Shown: positions 12,760 through 26,455, numbered from the stretch's first letter. The stretch is DNA of 64,000 nt from Protonemura montana (GCA_947568835.1 OX387607.1:16109701-16173700); one strand, 5' to 3'. Made by a program: numbers and translations. Notes: generated by a model from the letters alone, not told the origin.

Positions 12760-13859
12760 ACCGAACGGTTTGCCGTGTTGGAAATACCGGTTCTCATAAG
12801 ATCACCGAAGTTAAGCTACACTGCGCTGAGTCAGGTACTGGATGAGTGACCATCATACACATGACCAGTTCTGTTCGGGAGAGAGGTTGGAGGGATGAAA
12901 GTTAAGCAACACTGCGCTGGGTCAGGTATTGGATGAGTGACCATCATACACATGACCAGTTCTGTTCGGGAGAGAGGTTGGAGGGATGAAAGTTAAGCAA
13001 CACTGCGCTGGGTCAGGTATTGGATGAGTGACCATCATACACATGACCAGTTCTGTTCGGGAGAGAGGTTGGAGGGATGAAAGTTAAGCTACACTGCGCT
13101 GAGTCAGGTACTGGATGAGTGACCATCATACACATGACCAGTTCTGTTCGGGAGAGAGGTTGGAGGGATGAAAGTTAAGCAACACTGCGCTGAGTCCGGT
13201 ACTGGATGAGTGACCATCATACACATGACCAGTTCTGTTCGGGAGAGAGGTTGGAGGGATGAAAGTTAAGCAACACTGCGCTGAGTCATGTATTAAATGA
13301 GTGACCATCATACACATGACCAGTTCTGTTCGGGAGAGAGGTTGGAGGGATGAAAGTTAAGCAACACTGCGCTGAGTCATGTATTAAATGAGTGACCATC
13401 ATACACATGACCAGTTCTGTTCGGGAGAGAGGTTGGAAGGATGAAAGTTAAGCAACACTGCGCTGGGTCAGGTATTGGATGGGTGACCATCATACACATG
13501 ACCAGTTCTGTTTGGGAGAGAGGTTGGAAGGATGAAAGTTAAGCAACACTGCGCTGGGTCATGTATTAAATGAGTGACCATCATATACATGACCAGTTCT
13601 GTTCGGGAGAGAGGTTGGAAGGATGAAAGTTAAGCAACACTGCGCTGGGTCATGTATTAAATGAGTGACCATCATATACATGACCAGTTCTGTTCGGGAG
13701 AGAGGTTGGAAGGATGAAAGTTAAGCAACACTACGCTGGGTCATGTATTAAATGAGTGACCATCATACACATGACCAGCTCTGTTCGGTAGAGAGGTTGG
13801 AGGGATGAAAGTTAAGCAACACTACGCTGGGTCATGTATTAAATGAGTGACCATCATAC
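12760..13859 (+). mobile_element. 5S-derived SINE head expanded to ~12 tandem 91-bp units
   Basis: A 5S-like head (12760-12809) leads into GTTAAGC boundaries at 12810, 12901, 12992, 13083, 13174, 13265, 13356, 13447, 13538, 13629, 13720 and 13811. Every interval is exactly 91 bp: eleven complete units and a partial twelfth. Each unit holds the equivalent of the 5S internal control region (box A near GTTAAGCAACACTGCGC, box C near GGATGAGTGACC) and then 'tgaccagttctgttcggga'. Later units share variants such as 'gtcatgtattaaatgagtg', so local amplification and homogenisation are likely. The SINE body and tail are absent: sequence after 13859 is unrelated. Confidence 0.88.
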
Positions 13860-16800
13860 CAACATACCATAACATGGTAACATACCAGGTTACCTGACTG
13901 TCATCTCTTGGCCGTGACCTGTACCTGCCAAGAATCCGGTCAGTGGTACCAGACTATGGTATAGTCATGTAATCATGTATAGTGTGATTATATCTATAAA
14001 ATAAATTATTTATTATTTATGTATTATATATAACAAATTATTTTTTAATTAGCTTGGTAAACCATTTTGATTTCAATGTGGTATCCGCCAGCTAAACGGA
14101 CGTTATGAGTTGTTAACGTCGTGGATAAATCACGGTAGAGTTTACCTGGATATTTGTCATCTTTTATGGACAAAGTGAAGCTTTCACGAGGTGTGGCTCG
14201 AATTAATTTACCTTCGTCGAAGCGAACTTGCGCCGTGATATCGTGCTACCGTCCAGTCGACATGGAATGTCACCTATACATAAATGAGATCATATTAAAG
14301 CGCAGATTCGCGCTCCAAGAGTAATCCAATGATGACCAAGTCACGAGGCCAGGTATTTATGTTAAACATTATTACCTGCTTGTTACGTGCTGAACATTTC
14401 CCAGGAATGTCCCCGCGAACGTTGCCCATTAGTTTTCTCCTGTAAAGCGTTCGAATTTTTGAAATGTCGCCCAACTGTTGTTTGTGGATAATGCTACATT
14501 GCCATTGGTCGCGCTCGGGACAAGTTAGGTAAGTGGTTTGCAATTTGGATAGCATGTTACTGAGTTAGTTTAACTTAATGAAGGAATGTGATTCACAACG
14601 AGTGTTCCCGTATAAGGAGGTAAAAAGGCAGCGCTAGATCGTAGTAGCACCATTTCTTGAAGTAAATAAAAACTGCAGATGGCTTTTTACAATCTTATTT
14701 GCGATTTTGTCTCGCCGAGCTTTGTCCAAGATTTATGACTGTGATGACAAAATAATTTTTGATATTCCGTTCCAGCCGCTTCTTTGCCTGGCAGTGAGCG
14801 TCAAACATCAATCTACAAATGAAATGAAAAACTGTCAGGTTAACGCGTGATTTGTTATCAAATTGAACTGCAATTAGTGAGGACGCGGGTAATTGAAACT
14901 AACGAGCTCGGAATCCATGAATGGCGATCTTTCATCTTGCGATATTCCGATATCATTACGTAGACATGGTTACACTCGTGTTAAATAAGAGCGTAATTAC
15001 AAACCGTGTAAACCATTCATTAAATTTGTTAATTGTACCCAATTTAACTACCCTACGCTATCTTAATATGAGCGCCGAAAGATAAATCTTTATTTTCTGT
15101 CGCCTTTTCGAATGCATTCATCTTGAAGTAACTTTATCAGTGGGGTTCAGTGTTCAATTAAAATTAGGCCCATCCGTGGATAGGGTAATTAAAACCATCT
15201 CCGAGACTCGGGGAGCGAATCGAGCGGCGACCGCCCTTTTTTGTGTACACGCAGATTAGAAAATCATGTGAACCTCGTGAAAACTTGAAAGCATCGAAGA
15301 AAGTCGTATAAAATGACCAAGGGATCTGCAGCGAGGATGCGAGATAAATTTAATTAATTTTTTAAATTGTCAAATGTGTAATGGTAGGTATACAAATATG
15401 GCAATGTACAGATATGCAATTATCGTGACTTGTCATTATTTTGTAATATTAGTGGTTGAAAACATCAATATTTAAACCAAATGCATGAGCTTGCGGACTT
15501 TGCGGCTAGAAAATGTTAAATTGTGTTTTTTTCATGTGCATAACTTAAATGTACAGATGAATAATTAAATCAAGTATATATTTAAGTGGGATTGCATTTA
15601 CCATTAGCCTCGGAGTTGCTAGATAACCCTGCGTACAACAACGATCAAATTAGCCATTACTTACTCCCGTTAATCGAGCAAAAATGAATATAATTAGATA
15701 TCAACACAAAAACTACATTTCGGCTTCTTGGTAGCCGCATTTGCCGGACGTGACCCGAGCGTTGGGACCTCCAAACAAGGCGTGGCACCTTCATGCTTCA
15801 CAAAATTAATCAGCACACATGTGTAAGACAAAAGCTTTCACATCTCTTAATGGCAAATTTCAAACTAATGTCCATGTCTCCTAATATTGGACACCATTTG
15901 CTCGTCTCTAGCTGCCCGAAGCGGCATCTTCTTACGGGCCGCTTTACGATGCGGCTTGTTTCCCGAGCTGTTGTCTTGTACTGGGCTGCTGAACGTGGAC
16001 CACGGGTCAAAGGAAGACGCCGTCGTCACGGACCGAAGCACCCCTAAAGACAAAACACTGTGCCGAAAACGCCCACTAGCACCGTGAAAAACAAGACCAT
16101 AGGGAAACCCATTTGCCGGTCAATTTAAAACAAGACGCCACAAAGTCGGCAGTTTTGTTCAGGAAACATTAGCTTGGTTATGATTTTGTTGGATGAACGA
16201 ATTTCTTTGTGATTTTTTTTTTTCGTTTTAGTATAATTAATAACGTCTGGTTGTGTAGCTCTTGTCGTTGAACGGAAGCTGCTGGCTTCACGGTGCAATT
16301 CAAATTTCCAGATGAGCTTTCACCGGAATTGCCATTCATGACTTTCATGGAATCTGTAATTTGGCCCGAGAAAAAGCTGTGAAATATTTATTCTTAAGGG
16401 TCGTTTTATGATATAAAAAAAAAATACCCTCCGATCACAATTCCCTTTTCAAAACGTTTATAAGCTTGTAACAAATTGTCCTTACAAATCAGCAAATATA
16501 TATCATTCGGACACTTGAAATCAGAGGTCGCTACAGCGTGCAATAATCACATTTTAATGCTTTTGATAACGCCAAGTGTGGAACTAAATAATTCTAAGTG
16601 AAAACCTTTCGGCTCTTCTGACCATTGAAGAAACATTCTAAAGAAACACATTTTCTATAAGATGTCGATTCACACGCTAACGCTCTTCGTGTGCCACGAA
16701 TATGATAAATATTTCTGTCCATTGAAAGTTGATCAAACCTCAAAACGGTACACGAATCGAGTATGGTCATTGTCCAAACATATCTATAACGCTGGGTATT

Positions 16801-17663
16801 GGTCCGTGACCAGATCGGAACAGCGTGTCAAGATGCTCTGCCAGCAAAACTCTCTGGTGGCAACATTCACGTTAAGCGTTACAAATGGTATCACCAATAG
16901 GGGACCGTCAAACTCTAAGTGACCAATGGGGTATGATCTAATTTCACCTTAAACGCTAAGGTTAGACGCTTTCAGCACAAAAGATATCATAATGTGACCC
17001 CAAAATGGGAACACTCGTATTATCATTAAATCGTTTTGCTAAATGGTGTTAGATTTATGAACGCGTCCGCTATGTGTAGCGGTGCGTAGCGGAGAAGGGT
17101 GCTCTCCTTTATCAGGGATCTGCGTCGAAAGGATGCTAAGTCTTCATGGTCCACGAGGATCGGAACGATGGGAGAGTTTCTATCAACTCGGCGCAGAGCT
17201 TTATGATTAGAGTTGACACGGCTAATAAAAGTAACGAAAACGATTTATCAAAAGTGATCATTTGAGCCAAACACATGGCGTTAGTTTGGTATTGGTCGTA
17301 TATAAATATAAGTACCTATTATAGCTGAAATGGTGAAGTAATATTGTAATGAATGTATTGATAATGTAAAAGAGTAATTGTTTTATTAAGTTTTTTTTTC
17401 TAAGATCGTACTTTGGATGCAATTTGCATCTATAAATAGTTGGGTACTTTATCTCGATTCTGAAGGGGTCATATAAAAAAGTAAAATACCTAATACATAA
17501 CAGAAGCTGGGACCAAGGGTTAAATCACAGTTTTTTATCCTAAAATTCTACAAGAACCTTTCTACGCCATAAAAGAGATCACCTTTACGTTCCATAGAAA
17601 ATCAAAAAGATATCAACAAAACTTTGTGCACTCAACTAAAAACTCCAGAAGCATTTTCCAACA
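13860..17663. other. Intergenic, no gene found
   Basis: Only short, domain-less frames. Around 13860-13985 there are short inverted words ('accataacatggtaacat', 'ggtaccagactatggta'). Around 17060-17095 there is a small hairpin, 'tccgctatgtgtagcgg'. Nothing else recognised. Confidence 0.45.
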
Positions 17664-20600
17664 TTAACCTTATATAAAAGCTTTAAAATTGTGATGTTCA
17701 ACTTTTTAGTTTGTGGGTAGCTGGCTGGGTGGGTGGCTGGGATGTAACCGGCCGCTCTACTGGTTATGGAAATTGCGAAATGAGACTCAAAACGTACGGA
17801 AATGGGCTAGAATTTTTCAGAATTAACTTTTACATTGGCGTGCGACATTTTCACAGCGATTAAAAATCGTTTTCATGGTGAAAAGTTGCTAAATATGACG
17901 GCAAGATATCTCAGAGCCAGGCGATGCAGCTCGATTTTATAACTATTTTAATACTCAAGTTTTTCTAGCCTCGAGCTTTGCGGTGATTTTTCATGCATTC
18001 GTAATAAAGTTGTTGATGTAATTGAGCGAAAACACATTCAATTGCGATCGTTTTACGTGAAAAAGAATTAATTTTGCTAATCAACTGACAGCTTTGATCA
18101 ATTGTTTGCTTTTTTGACACCACGGCAAGGTGTACGAAATCGTGAATGTATCTTTTCGGCAGTGCATTCAGGAAATTCAAACGTCAAATTTAAACGTCAA
18201 AGTCAACGTCAATGTCAAATTCAATTTCAAAATCTCCAAAACTGAACGGAAAACGTGTGAAATTGGCTTCAATTGTTCAAATACAGTTCAACATCCTGCT
18301 ACGTCTTTTTCACGATGATTTAAAAGTGTTTTAGTATAGTAAAGTATCAAAAATATTGTTGGTGTTCGGCTATCAAGATACAAAAGAGTCACATGATTGA
18401 TCTCGACATTGTATGGTATTGTATATGATTATATTATACTGCATGGTATTGTATGGTATTTTATTGTTATGTATGGTATTCTTTGGTATTGGATGTTTTT
18501 GGATGGTATTTAATATTATTGTTTGATATTGTATGGTATTGAATGAAAATGTATAGTATTCTTTAGTATTCGACAGTATTCTATGATATTCTATGGTATA
18601 TTTTGGTATTCTATGGTATTCTATGGTGTTCTTTGGTGTTCTATGGTGTTCTATGGTGTTCTATGGTATTCTATGGTATTCTATGGTATTCTATGGTATT
18701 CTATAATATTCTATGAATTTCTATGGTATTCTATGGTATTGTATGGTATTGTATAGTATTGTAAGGTATTCTAAGGTATTCTTTGGTATTCTATGGTGTT
18801 CTATGGTGTTCTATGGTGTTCTATGGTATTCTATGGTATTCTATGGTATTCTATGGTATTCTTTAATATTCTATGAAGTTCTATGGTATTCTATGATATT
18901 GTATGGTATTGTATGGTATTGTATGGTATTCTATGGTATTCTATGGTATTTAATGGTTTTCTATGGAGTAATATGGTATTATATGATATTGTATGGTATT
19001 CTATGGTATTCTATGGTATTCAATGGTATTCTATGGTATTTTATAATATTCTACGGAGTTCTATGGTATTATATGGAGTTAATGGTATTCTATTGTGTTC
19101 TATGGTGTTCTATGGTGTTTTATGGTATTCTATTGTGTTCTATGGTGTTCTATGGTATACTATGGTATTCTATGGTGTTCCATGGTGTTCTATGGTGTGC
19201 TATGGTATTCTATGGTATTCTATTGTGTTCTTTGGTATTCTTTGGTGTTCAATGGTATTCTATGGTATTCTACGGTATTCTATGGTATTCTATGGTATTC
19301 TATGGTATTTTATAATATTCTATGGTATTCTATGGAGTTCTATAGTATTCTATGATATTGTATGGTATTCTATGGTATTCTATGGTATTCTTTGGTATTC
19401 TATGATATTCTATGGTATTCTATGGTGTTCTATGGTATTCAATGGAGTTCTATGGTATTCTATTGTGTTATATGGTGTTCTATGGTATTTAATGGTATTC
19501 TATGGTGTTCTATGGTATTTAATGGAGTTCTATGGTATTATATGATATTCTATGGTATTCTATGGTCTTCTATGGTATTCTATGGTATTCTATGGTAAGC
19601 TATGGTATTCTATGGTATTCTATGGTGTTCTATGGAATTCTATGGATTTCTATGGTATTCTGTTGTAATCTAACAATTCTATGGTATTCTATGGTATTCT
19701 ATGGTATTTTATGGTATTTGATGGTATTCTATGGTATTCTATGGTATTCTATGGTATTTTATGGTATTCTATGGTATTCTATGGTATTTTATGGTATTCT
19801 ATGGTATTCTATGGTATTCTTTGGTTTTCCAAGGTATTCTATGGTATTCTTTAGTATTCTATTGTATTCTTTAGTATTCTATGGTATTCTTAGGTATTCT
19901 ATGGAGTTCTTTGGTATTCTTTGATATTGTTTGGTATTCTATGGTAATCCATGGTATTCTATGGTATTATTTGGTATTCTAAGGTATTCTTTGGTATTCT
20001 ATGGTATTCTTTAGTATCCTATGGTATTCTATGGTATTCTTTAGTATCCTATGGTATTCTATGGTATTCTATGGTATTCTATAGTATTCTTTGGTATTCT
20101 TTGGTATTCTTTGGTATTCTATGGGATTCTTTTATATTGTATGGTATTCTATGGTATTCTATGGAATTCTATGATATTGTATGGCATTGTATGGTATTCT
20201 ATGGTATTCTATGGTATTCTTTGATATTGTAGGGTATCCTATGGTATTCTATGGAATTCTATGATATTGTATGGTATTCTATGGTAGTGTATGGTATTAT
20301 ATGGTATTATATGATATTGTATTGTATTCAATGGTATTCTATAGTATTGTATGGTATTGTTTGGTTTTGTTTGGAAGTGTATGGTATTTAATGTTTTTGG
20401 ATGGTATTCTATGAAATTTTATGGGTTTCTTTGATATAATATGGTTCTCTATGGTATTTGGAGGTATTTGATAGTATTATTTGGTATTCTATGATGTTGT
20501 ATGGAATGGTATGGTATTCCATATGTTCCTATGGGTTTCTATATTATTTTATGTAATTTTTTGGTATCCTTAGGTATTTTATGAGTTTCAATGGATTTCT

Positions 20601-20954
20601 ATGGTATAAGAAGATACTTTATGGTGTTGTTAGGAATTGAATGGTATTCGATGATACAGTTTGGTATTTTTAGGTATTCTATGGTATTGTATGGTATTGT
20701 ATGGTATTCTATTGTATTGTATGGTATTCTAGGTCCCCTTTGGTATTGTATGATATTGTTTGGTATTTTATGGGTTTCTTTGGTATTTTATGGCATTTTA
20801 TGGTATTGTAGTGTATTGAATGGAATTTTATGGTTTTCTTCCGTTTTCTTTGGTATTGAATGGTTTTCTATCAAAGAAAACTCGAGACACGTTTAAACCA
20901 AAATGCCCACTCCCTCAAAATCGTAAGGTGCCGTTAGGCATCGGGTACTGCTAG
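17664..20954 (+). mobile_element. Helitron/Helentron-like element A with internal satellite
   Basis: The 5' end 'TTAACCTTATATAAAAG' at 17664 recurs at 20955. The 3' end '...GGGTACTGCTAG' at about 20942-20954 recurs at 21861-21872. Both 3' ends finish in CTAG next to a T and are preceded by a short GCC/GGC stem, as in rolling-circle elements (CTRR end after a hairpin). The first ~640 bp (17664-18300) closely match element B. The 3' half of B is replaced here by a decamer satellite. No Rep/helicase coding sequence is present, so it would be non-autonomous, comparable to DINE/HINE elements that carry tandem arrays. The canonical 5' TC is absent, so the class is tentative. Confidence 0.55.
18405..20870 (+). 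repeat. Decamer minisatellite (ctatggtatt)n, ~245 copies
   Basis: About 2.46 kb of a 10-bp unit, consensus CTATGGTATT, with variants such as ctatggtgtt, ctttggtatt and gtatggtatt. Copies are cleanest in the middle and more degenerate at both edges, as expected from unequal exchange or replication slippage. Ten is not a multiple of three and the + strand unit creates no stop, so all three + frames read the same ten-residue cycle (Y-G-I-L-W-Y-S-M-V-F). This explains frames of up to about 220 codons. The - strand meets TAG regularly. I do not regard any of these frames as genes. Confidence 0.95.
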
Positions 20955-21872
20955 TTAACCTTATATAAAAGCCTTAATTTAGCGATGTTCAACTTTTTAG
21001 TTTGTGTCTGGGCGTCTGGGATGTATGTGACATTAGCTCAAATGTTGATAGAAATTGCGAAATTTGGTCAAAAACGTGTGCAATTGGGTTATATTTGTTC
21101 GTAATTCTGGTTAGCATTGCTGGATGACATTTTGACGGCGATTTGAGAGCGTTTTCATGGTGAAAAGTTGCTAAATATGACGGCAAGATATCTCAGAGCC
21201 AGGCGATGCAGCTCGATTTTATAACTCTTTTAATACTCGAGTTTTTCTTGCCTGGAGCTCCACGGTGATTTTTCATGCATTCGTATTAAAGTTGTTGATG
21301 TAATTGAGCGAAAACACATTCAATTTCGATCGTTTTACGTGCAAAAAGAATTAATTTTGCTAATAAACTGACAGCTTTGATCAATTGTTTGCTTTTTTGT
21401 CACCACGGCAAGGTGTACGAAATCGTGAATGTATCTTCTCTGCAGTGCATTCAGGAAATTCAAACGTCAATGTCAATGTCAACGTCAATGTCAAATTCTT
21501 TTCAAAATCTCTAGAACTGAAGGGAAATAAATGACAGAACTGAAATATTGTTGGTATCTTGGCTAGCAAGATTGGCTAGCCCAGATTGTAAAAGGTATTT
21601 CACAAGTTTCACTCTTTAAGAAATATTTCAAGAAATCATACACGGAAATCTTTTGACAGCCAACGTCGTTTGTTTTCGAAATTGTCATCGTGGTCACTTT
21701 GGAATTCACAGAGTTTCCACAATGCAGTGACCCCGAGTGACATAAGCGGCAAATTTCAAACAAAATCAACGGGGGCACTTTTGGTTGTGGTCCCATTAAA
21801 GGCTTCACAATTGAAATCAAAATGCCCACTTCCTCAAAATAGAAAGCGGCCGTAGGCAGCGGGTACTGCTAG
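20955..21872 (+). mobile_element. Helitron/Helentron-like element B, no satellite
   Basis: It begins directly after the CTAG of element A, giving a precise head-to-tail junction, and ends in CTAG at 21869-21872 followed by T. The first ~590 bp match element A, including 'cagagccaggcgatgcagc', the 'cgttttacgtg' stretch and a GTCAAN-rich run. At about 21548 the shared words 'aaatattgttggta' and 'ggctagcaagat' mark where element A departs into the decamer array. The remaining ~240 bp are unique to B in this window. No protein is encoded. Confidence 0.6.
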
Positions 21873-24800
21873 TCTCCGAGTCCATATTTCCCGTCTCGAT
21901 GACTATTTGACGACAACAACTGCTACCGACAAAAGTGACCCGTCAACAATGGAGAAGTCCATTAGTTTCGCCCCGGCCCATTGTTGCCCTCCGGCCAGCA
22001 AAGACATATGCACAACGCTTTTCAATGTGTTTATGTCATTTTAAAATACCATTTATTACCACCCTTGGTCGTCATCCCTGTACGCATTGATTACACAATG
22101 CACGCGCGAAGTGCGTATTGTTCCTTTGATGATGTACGATGCGTTTACAAAGCGTGTGCGTGCGTACGGTGCGTGTTATTCTTACGCGTGATGCGTGCGT
22201 CACTTCTGCTCGATTGCTCTTTAATTCGAGTTTAACGCGGAAAGAATGGAGAGCGCTTTGCGGCGGGATATCAAACGACGCATTTTTGACGCACGAAATT
22301 TTGACGGGCCAATTTTTAGCCCGACCCTTCACACGAGGCTTGTGACGTGGATAAAATTCCAGAGATTTTTTTATCCCAACTCAAGAAAAGGACGTTTTTT
22401 TTTTTAAAGCTACGTCGCGTGGCAGCAAATAGCTTCAAGTACTTGCAAAAAAATTGTCCGACCGCTTTTGGAATGTATTTATATTTGTATTTTATTTCCA
22501 CATAAACACATTTTGCCATAAGGAATTGTCACATTTGCCACATTTTGCATTTGTATGGCTGATTAAAAACTCGTAACGGTGTATACGTACAAGGAAAGTC
22601 CATTTAAATTGTCTTTATAATTCTCAGCGGGATTATAATGTCAATAAATTAAGCGTACGCTATCATAATTACCGAAACCGATTTACTCTACGCGTATAAA
22701 ATGTTGACTGCAATGAGCTTGTCGTATGCAAATAGCGCCTGGCTTCTGCTTGTGTGAGAATTGGTTTCGGTGAAGTGCATAATGGCTGCCCTGCAATGGC
22801 GGTTGCACTCTATATGTAGCGACAATGCATTCACAACTCTTGCACTAATATATGCATGCAGATGTTACCGAGACCCCACCCTGTCCCGGCAATCTCGAAG
22901 AAGAGACGACTCAATCAAAGCAATTTGTGGTAAACGCGTAGCAAATTTACAAAGCCAAGCAAGATCTGTTTGAATTGCTTGAAATGTTATGCTAATTTTG
23001 ACGGAAAATTGTGGTAATTACAGTTTTAGTTTTATAGTTTTTGTGACACCAGAAAAAATAAGCAAACACATGCAAGACTCGCATTATTCGTAATTATATA
23101 TTAAACACGCTTAACTTTTCCGTCGGTGTTTTCTACAGTAATACAATTTTTAAAGAAAATTTGACATATTTTCTCACATACTGTATTTTTAGCCGTGATG
23201 TAATCCATCCCAGTACATAGCCGCATAAAGAACAGGAATAAAAAAAACACTAACCATCTTTAGTTTCCTTTCTGCCCATCACTTGAACCGTCGTAATGGA
23301 TCAATTTAATTATAAATGATTCGTTTTGTACATCAACTATATTAACATAATGCGAATTAGTCACATTAAAGCTTTCATATCATAAAGTTACCCTCTCTAA
23401 ACGTTGAACCGAAATCCCAACACACAAACACACAAAAAAACGGGTCCCTTTGGTTGCCTATTTGGTAAATGATGAATTGTGATTATCATATTGTGCTTAT
23501 GTCACGTGAATTACTTAGGTAAACTCACCCGAGCCGATTCGATGTACAGTTTGTTGGAAAACAGGAACAACAAAGTGTAGTCTTACTACAGAAGAGGGTA
23601 GCGACGGTGTTGCAGTTTTGTGTGGGTCTAAGGGTACCGAACTAGAGTACCCAACTAGGGTAGCTAAGTCAAAAGGCAACAGCGAGCTAAATTGGCCATA
23701 CGCTTCGTGTTACTTTCAATTGGTAACAGGTTTGCCAGCTAGCCATCTTTGTCGATCGGCGTCGATGCATAACGCCGTTTGCTTTGCAGCTGGTTCAAAA
23801 TGGCGATCGCAAGTAAGAGGGTCGAGTTGTGATATGAAAAAAAAAACGCAAGGGGGGAGAAATGTCGGGAACGTTTACTGCTGTAAGGCCTCTGTGCAAT
23901 GAAAACCAATGAGGCTTTGCAAGCTGGCAATGAAAGTGATTACAATAGGATAAAATATCAGCTATAAGCTTTTATTTGATTTTATGGAAACGTTATTTTC
24001 CCTACATATTTAGCTTCTTTCAAACGACGCAGGGTCGTTCTGATTCAGACAATGTGATTTATTTACTCTGTGCTTGAATGTGTATTTAAATGTTTAAATT
24101 TGTTGGCTGTTTCGCTTTTAAAGGTGTTTCTATTACTTTGCCAATTGAATACTTAATTGACGAATAGAAAATCAATGTTGCTAAAGGTGTGCTGGTGAGC
24201 ATTCTTTGGAAATCTCATTTCAACTTCGAAACTGTTTTTTGCACAATTCGCTATATAATCACAACCTCGTTCATGACTACCTCTCTGGGTTCATGTCGGC
24301 GAATCGCTAATCTGTAGGTGAATCGAAAAATCGATTCCCTTTGAACAATGGATACACACAATACACAAAGTAAAATCAGTCAGTAATTACCTTCAATTTG
24401 ATCAGTTAATGTTTGTATCCCGGTAATAACGTGACCAATTAAGCATCCATCGTTACCGGCACAAAGGCTTCTGGCAAAACAACACATCCAACCATTGTCA
24501 ACATAGGTTTTATCATTTCCCAACCCGTCTGTACTTCGCGGTGTGGTTATCCATTTTAATACCAGCTCACTGTTGATTATTTCACAGAAGTAGCCCATGT
24601 CAATTGTTAGACATAGATTGTTTAGCCATGATATTTCGTTTCACTTTTTTACATGGATAATAGGCTTGTGCCCCTCCTAAAAGCTTGCTACGAGCGTTGA
24701 CAGAATATTTTGTGTACAATCTCTTAATCGGATCTGTTTACCCATCCAAAAGAGATTACACAGGATTTGGCAGGAGATTAACTTGCCGACATAAAAGGAA

Positions 24801-26284
24801 GCAAGTCAGAGGAGGGTCGCATTAAACCATCGGGGGAGCTTGATGGTAACAAGGACATACAAGGACATTTTTACAAAAATTATTAAATTAAATTCGTTGT
24901 TAATTTTTAAGCCGTTCACAAAGCAGATCCAAAGCAAAGCCATAAATGTTATGGCGAGATCGAATATGCTAGCAAACTGGTGAAATAACCATAGAATAAC
25001 TGAAGGTATTTGTTAAATTCAATTCATTTTCTTGATGTGTCAATATGGCTACATGATGTGTTGACCGCGTGAATGGTCATTGGTCATCTTTTCATGGAGC
25101 CCCCCTGTCTCCTACCCCACGCTCTAACAAGCTATCTCAGTAAGCCACCCCTGAGGGTAGCGTAATTGTGTCGGGGGTGCAATTCATTGTTTGAACTGTC
25201 ATCCACAAAACCCATTCCGCCGAGCAGAGAGCTCCTTCCTAGCAAAGACTCCTTTCGTTATCTGGAAAGGAAATTGCTAAAGTTGACCGAAATTCCAGTT
25301 CCCCTCATCATCAAAGTTTTGAATGTTATCTCCATTACATTGTTACCGACAAATCTATGCAATGAATTTGTAAGGAGAGAGGGTTTGGTGGTAGGAGGAG
25401 AGGGAATAGAGAATAATTTCTCATAGCAATAACCAGTTGGGAGTAATTTCCGAAAGACGTTTATTTAAAATTGATTTTATAAGTCGACTCCACGCGTTCT
25501 GCTATACGCACCAATGAGTTTGTTCTTGACATTGCTTCTGTTTCATTCGTTTGTCATTGTTAGGTTATGTTTCCCTGCCGCTCAATTATGTGGCAAATTT
25601 CTCATTAAAATTGAGTAAACAGCGAAACAGATTAAAATGTAGAGATATTTGCTTGAAATAAGAATTCTCTAAATATCTTGGGAGTGTTTTGGAGTGTAAA
25701 AATCTATCACTGGACCTCCAACGTACTTGTGGCACGTGGATGAGCCATCCTCTACTCCCAAGTGACTTCAGATTTGAATAGAAGCGAATACCGTTAGACC
25801 CAGCGAATAAGAGAGTCACATGTCCAAATTCTGCACGCTATTGTCGTGGAATCAGAAGTGTCAAAGTCAGGATTGTAATGTTTGTGTTTCTGTGATGGGG
25901 TTCGGGAAGGATTAGACCCGAGAGGCTGAGGGTACCTCACACGAAGAAGCTGCTGGTGCTAAGAAACTGAAACAAAAACGTGCTCAAAGTGTTGACCACA
26001 TTTCAATGCTTTCTGAAGCATAAAAGGCGACAGGTTGAAAGTGTCGCTGTTTGCTTACCAGTGATTGCTTTTAAATGCGATTGATTTTGAAGCCGTGTTA
26101 AAGTGATGACCATTCAGAGGTGAAGAGAAAAACCCAGTTGATTTGTCTTTAAAATTATGGTACGCATCATCGAACAAATGCTTACGAGGATACATGAAAA
26201 TAAACCACAGGTTAAACATTAAAGTATCTTCGATTAATCTAGGAGTGTTTGATATTTGTGGTTTTTCTGTTAAAGCTCTTCTTT
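21873..26284. other. Intergenic, no gene found
   Basis: A patch at about 22080-22215 is rich in GCGT/TGCG words but has no recognised function. Short frames throughout lack domains. Confidence 0.45.
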
Positions 26285-26455
26285 TATGATGGTTTTTAGA
26301 CTCATGTCTACTTGATTTATCCGTAGCACTAGTTTTAACAAAAACTATTTCAACTGGGTTTTGAATGCTAAGTAAAGGGCTACTAAAATTTCCCGACGTT
26401 TCGCAACATATACTAGTTACTTCTTCAGGGGTTTGAGTAGTCCTGACAATTTTCT
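26285..26455 (+). repeat. REP-A single copy
   Basis: Matches the copy at 3471-3606 ('agtaaagggctac' subfamily). It extends further, through 'tcaggggtttgagtagtcc' and 'tgacaatttt', sequence that is also present beyond the arm in the copies at 44440 and 62525. Confidence 0.75.

Noticed and set aside
12760..12860. Functional 5S rRNA gene
   Set aside because: Only the internal part resembles 5S; the first and last ~25 bases expected to pair in helix I are missing.
13126..13317. Frames with repeated 'SSPEQNW'-like peptides on the - strand
   Set aside because: Translation of the 91-bp SINE-derived units.
12760..13859. CRISPR-like array
   Set aside because: The repeats are contiguous 91-bp units without unique spacers, in a eukaryotic genome, and derive from a 5S SINE.
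18713..20896. Series of long frames (up to 220 codons) of Tyr/Trp/Met/Val/Phe-rich repeats
   Set aside because: Translation of the decamer satellite; all three + frames give the same peptide cycle, with no gene context.
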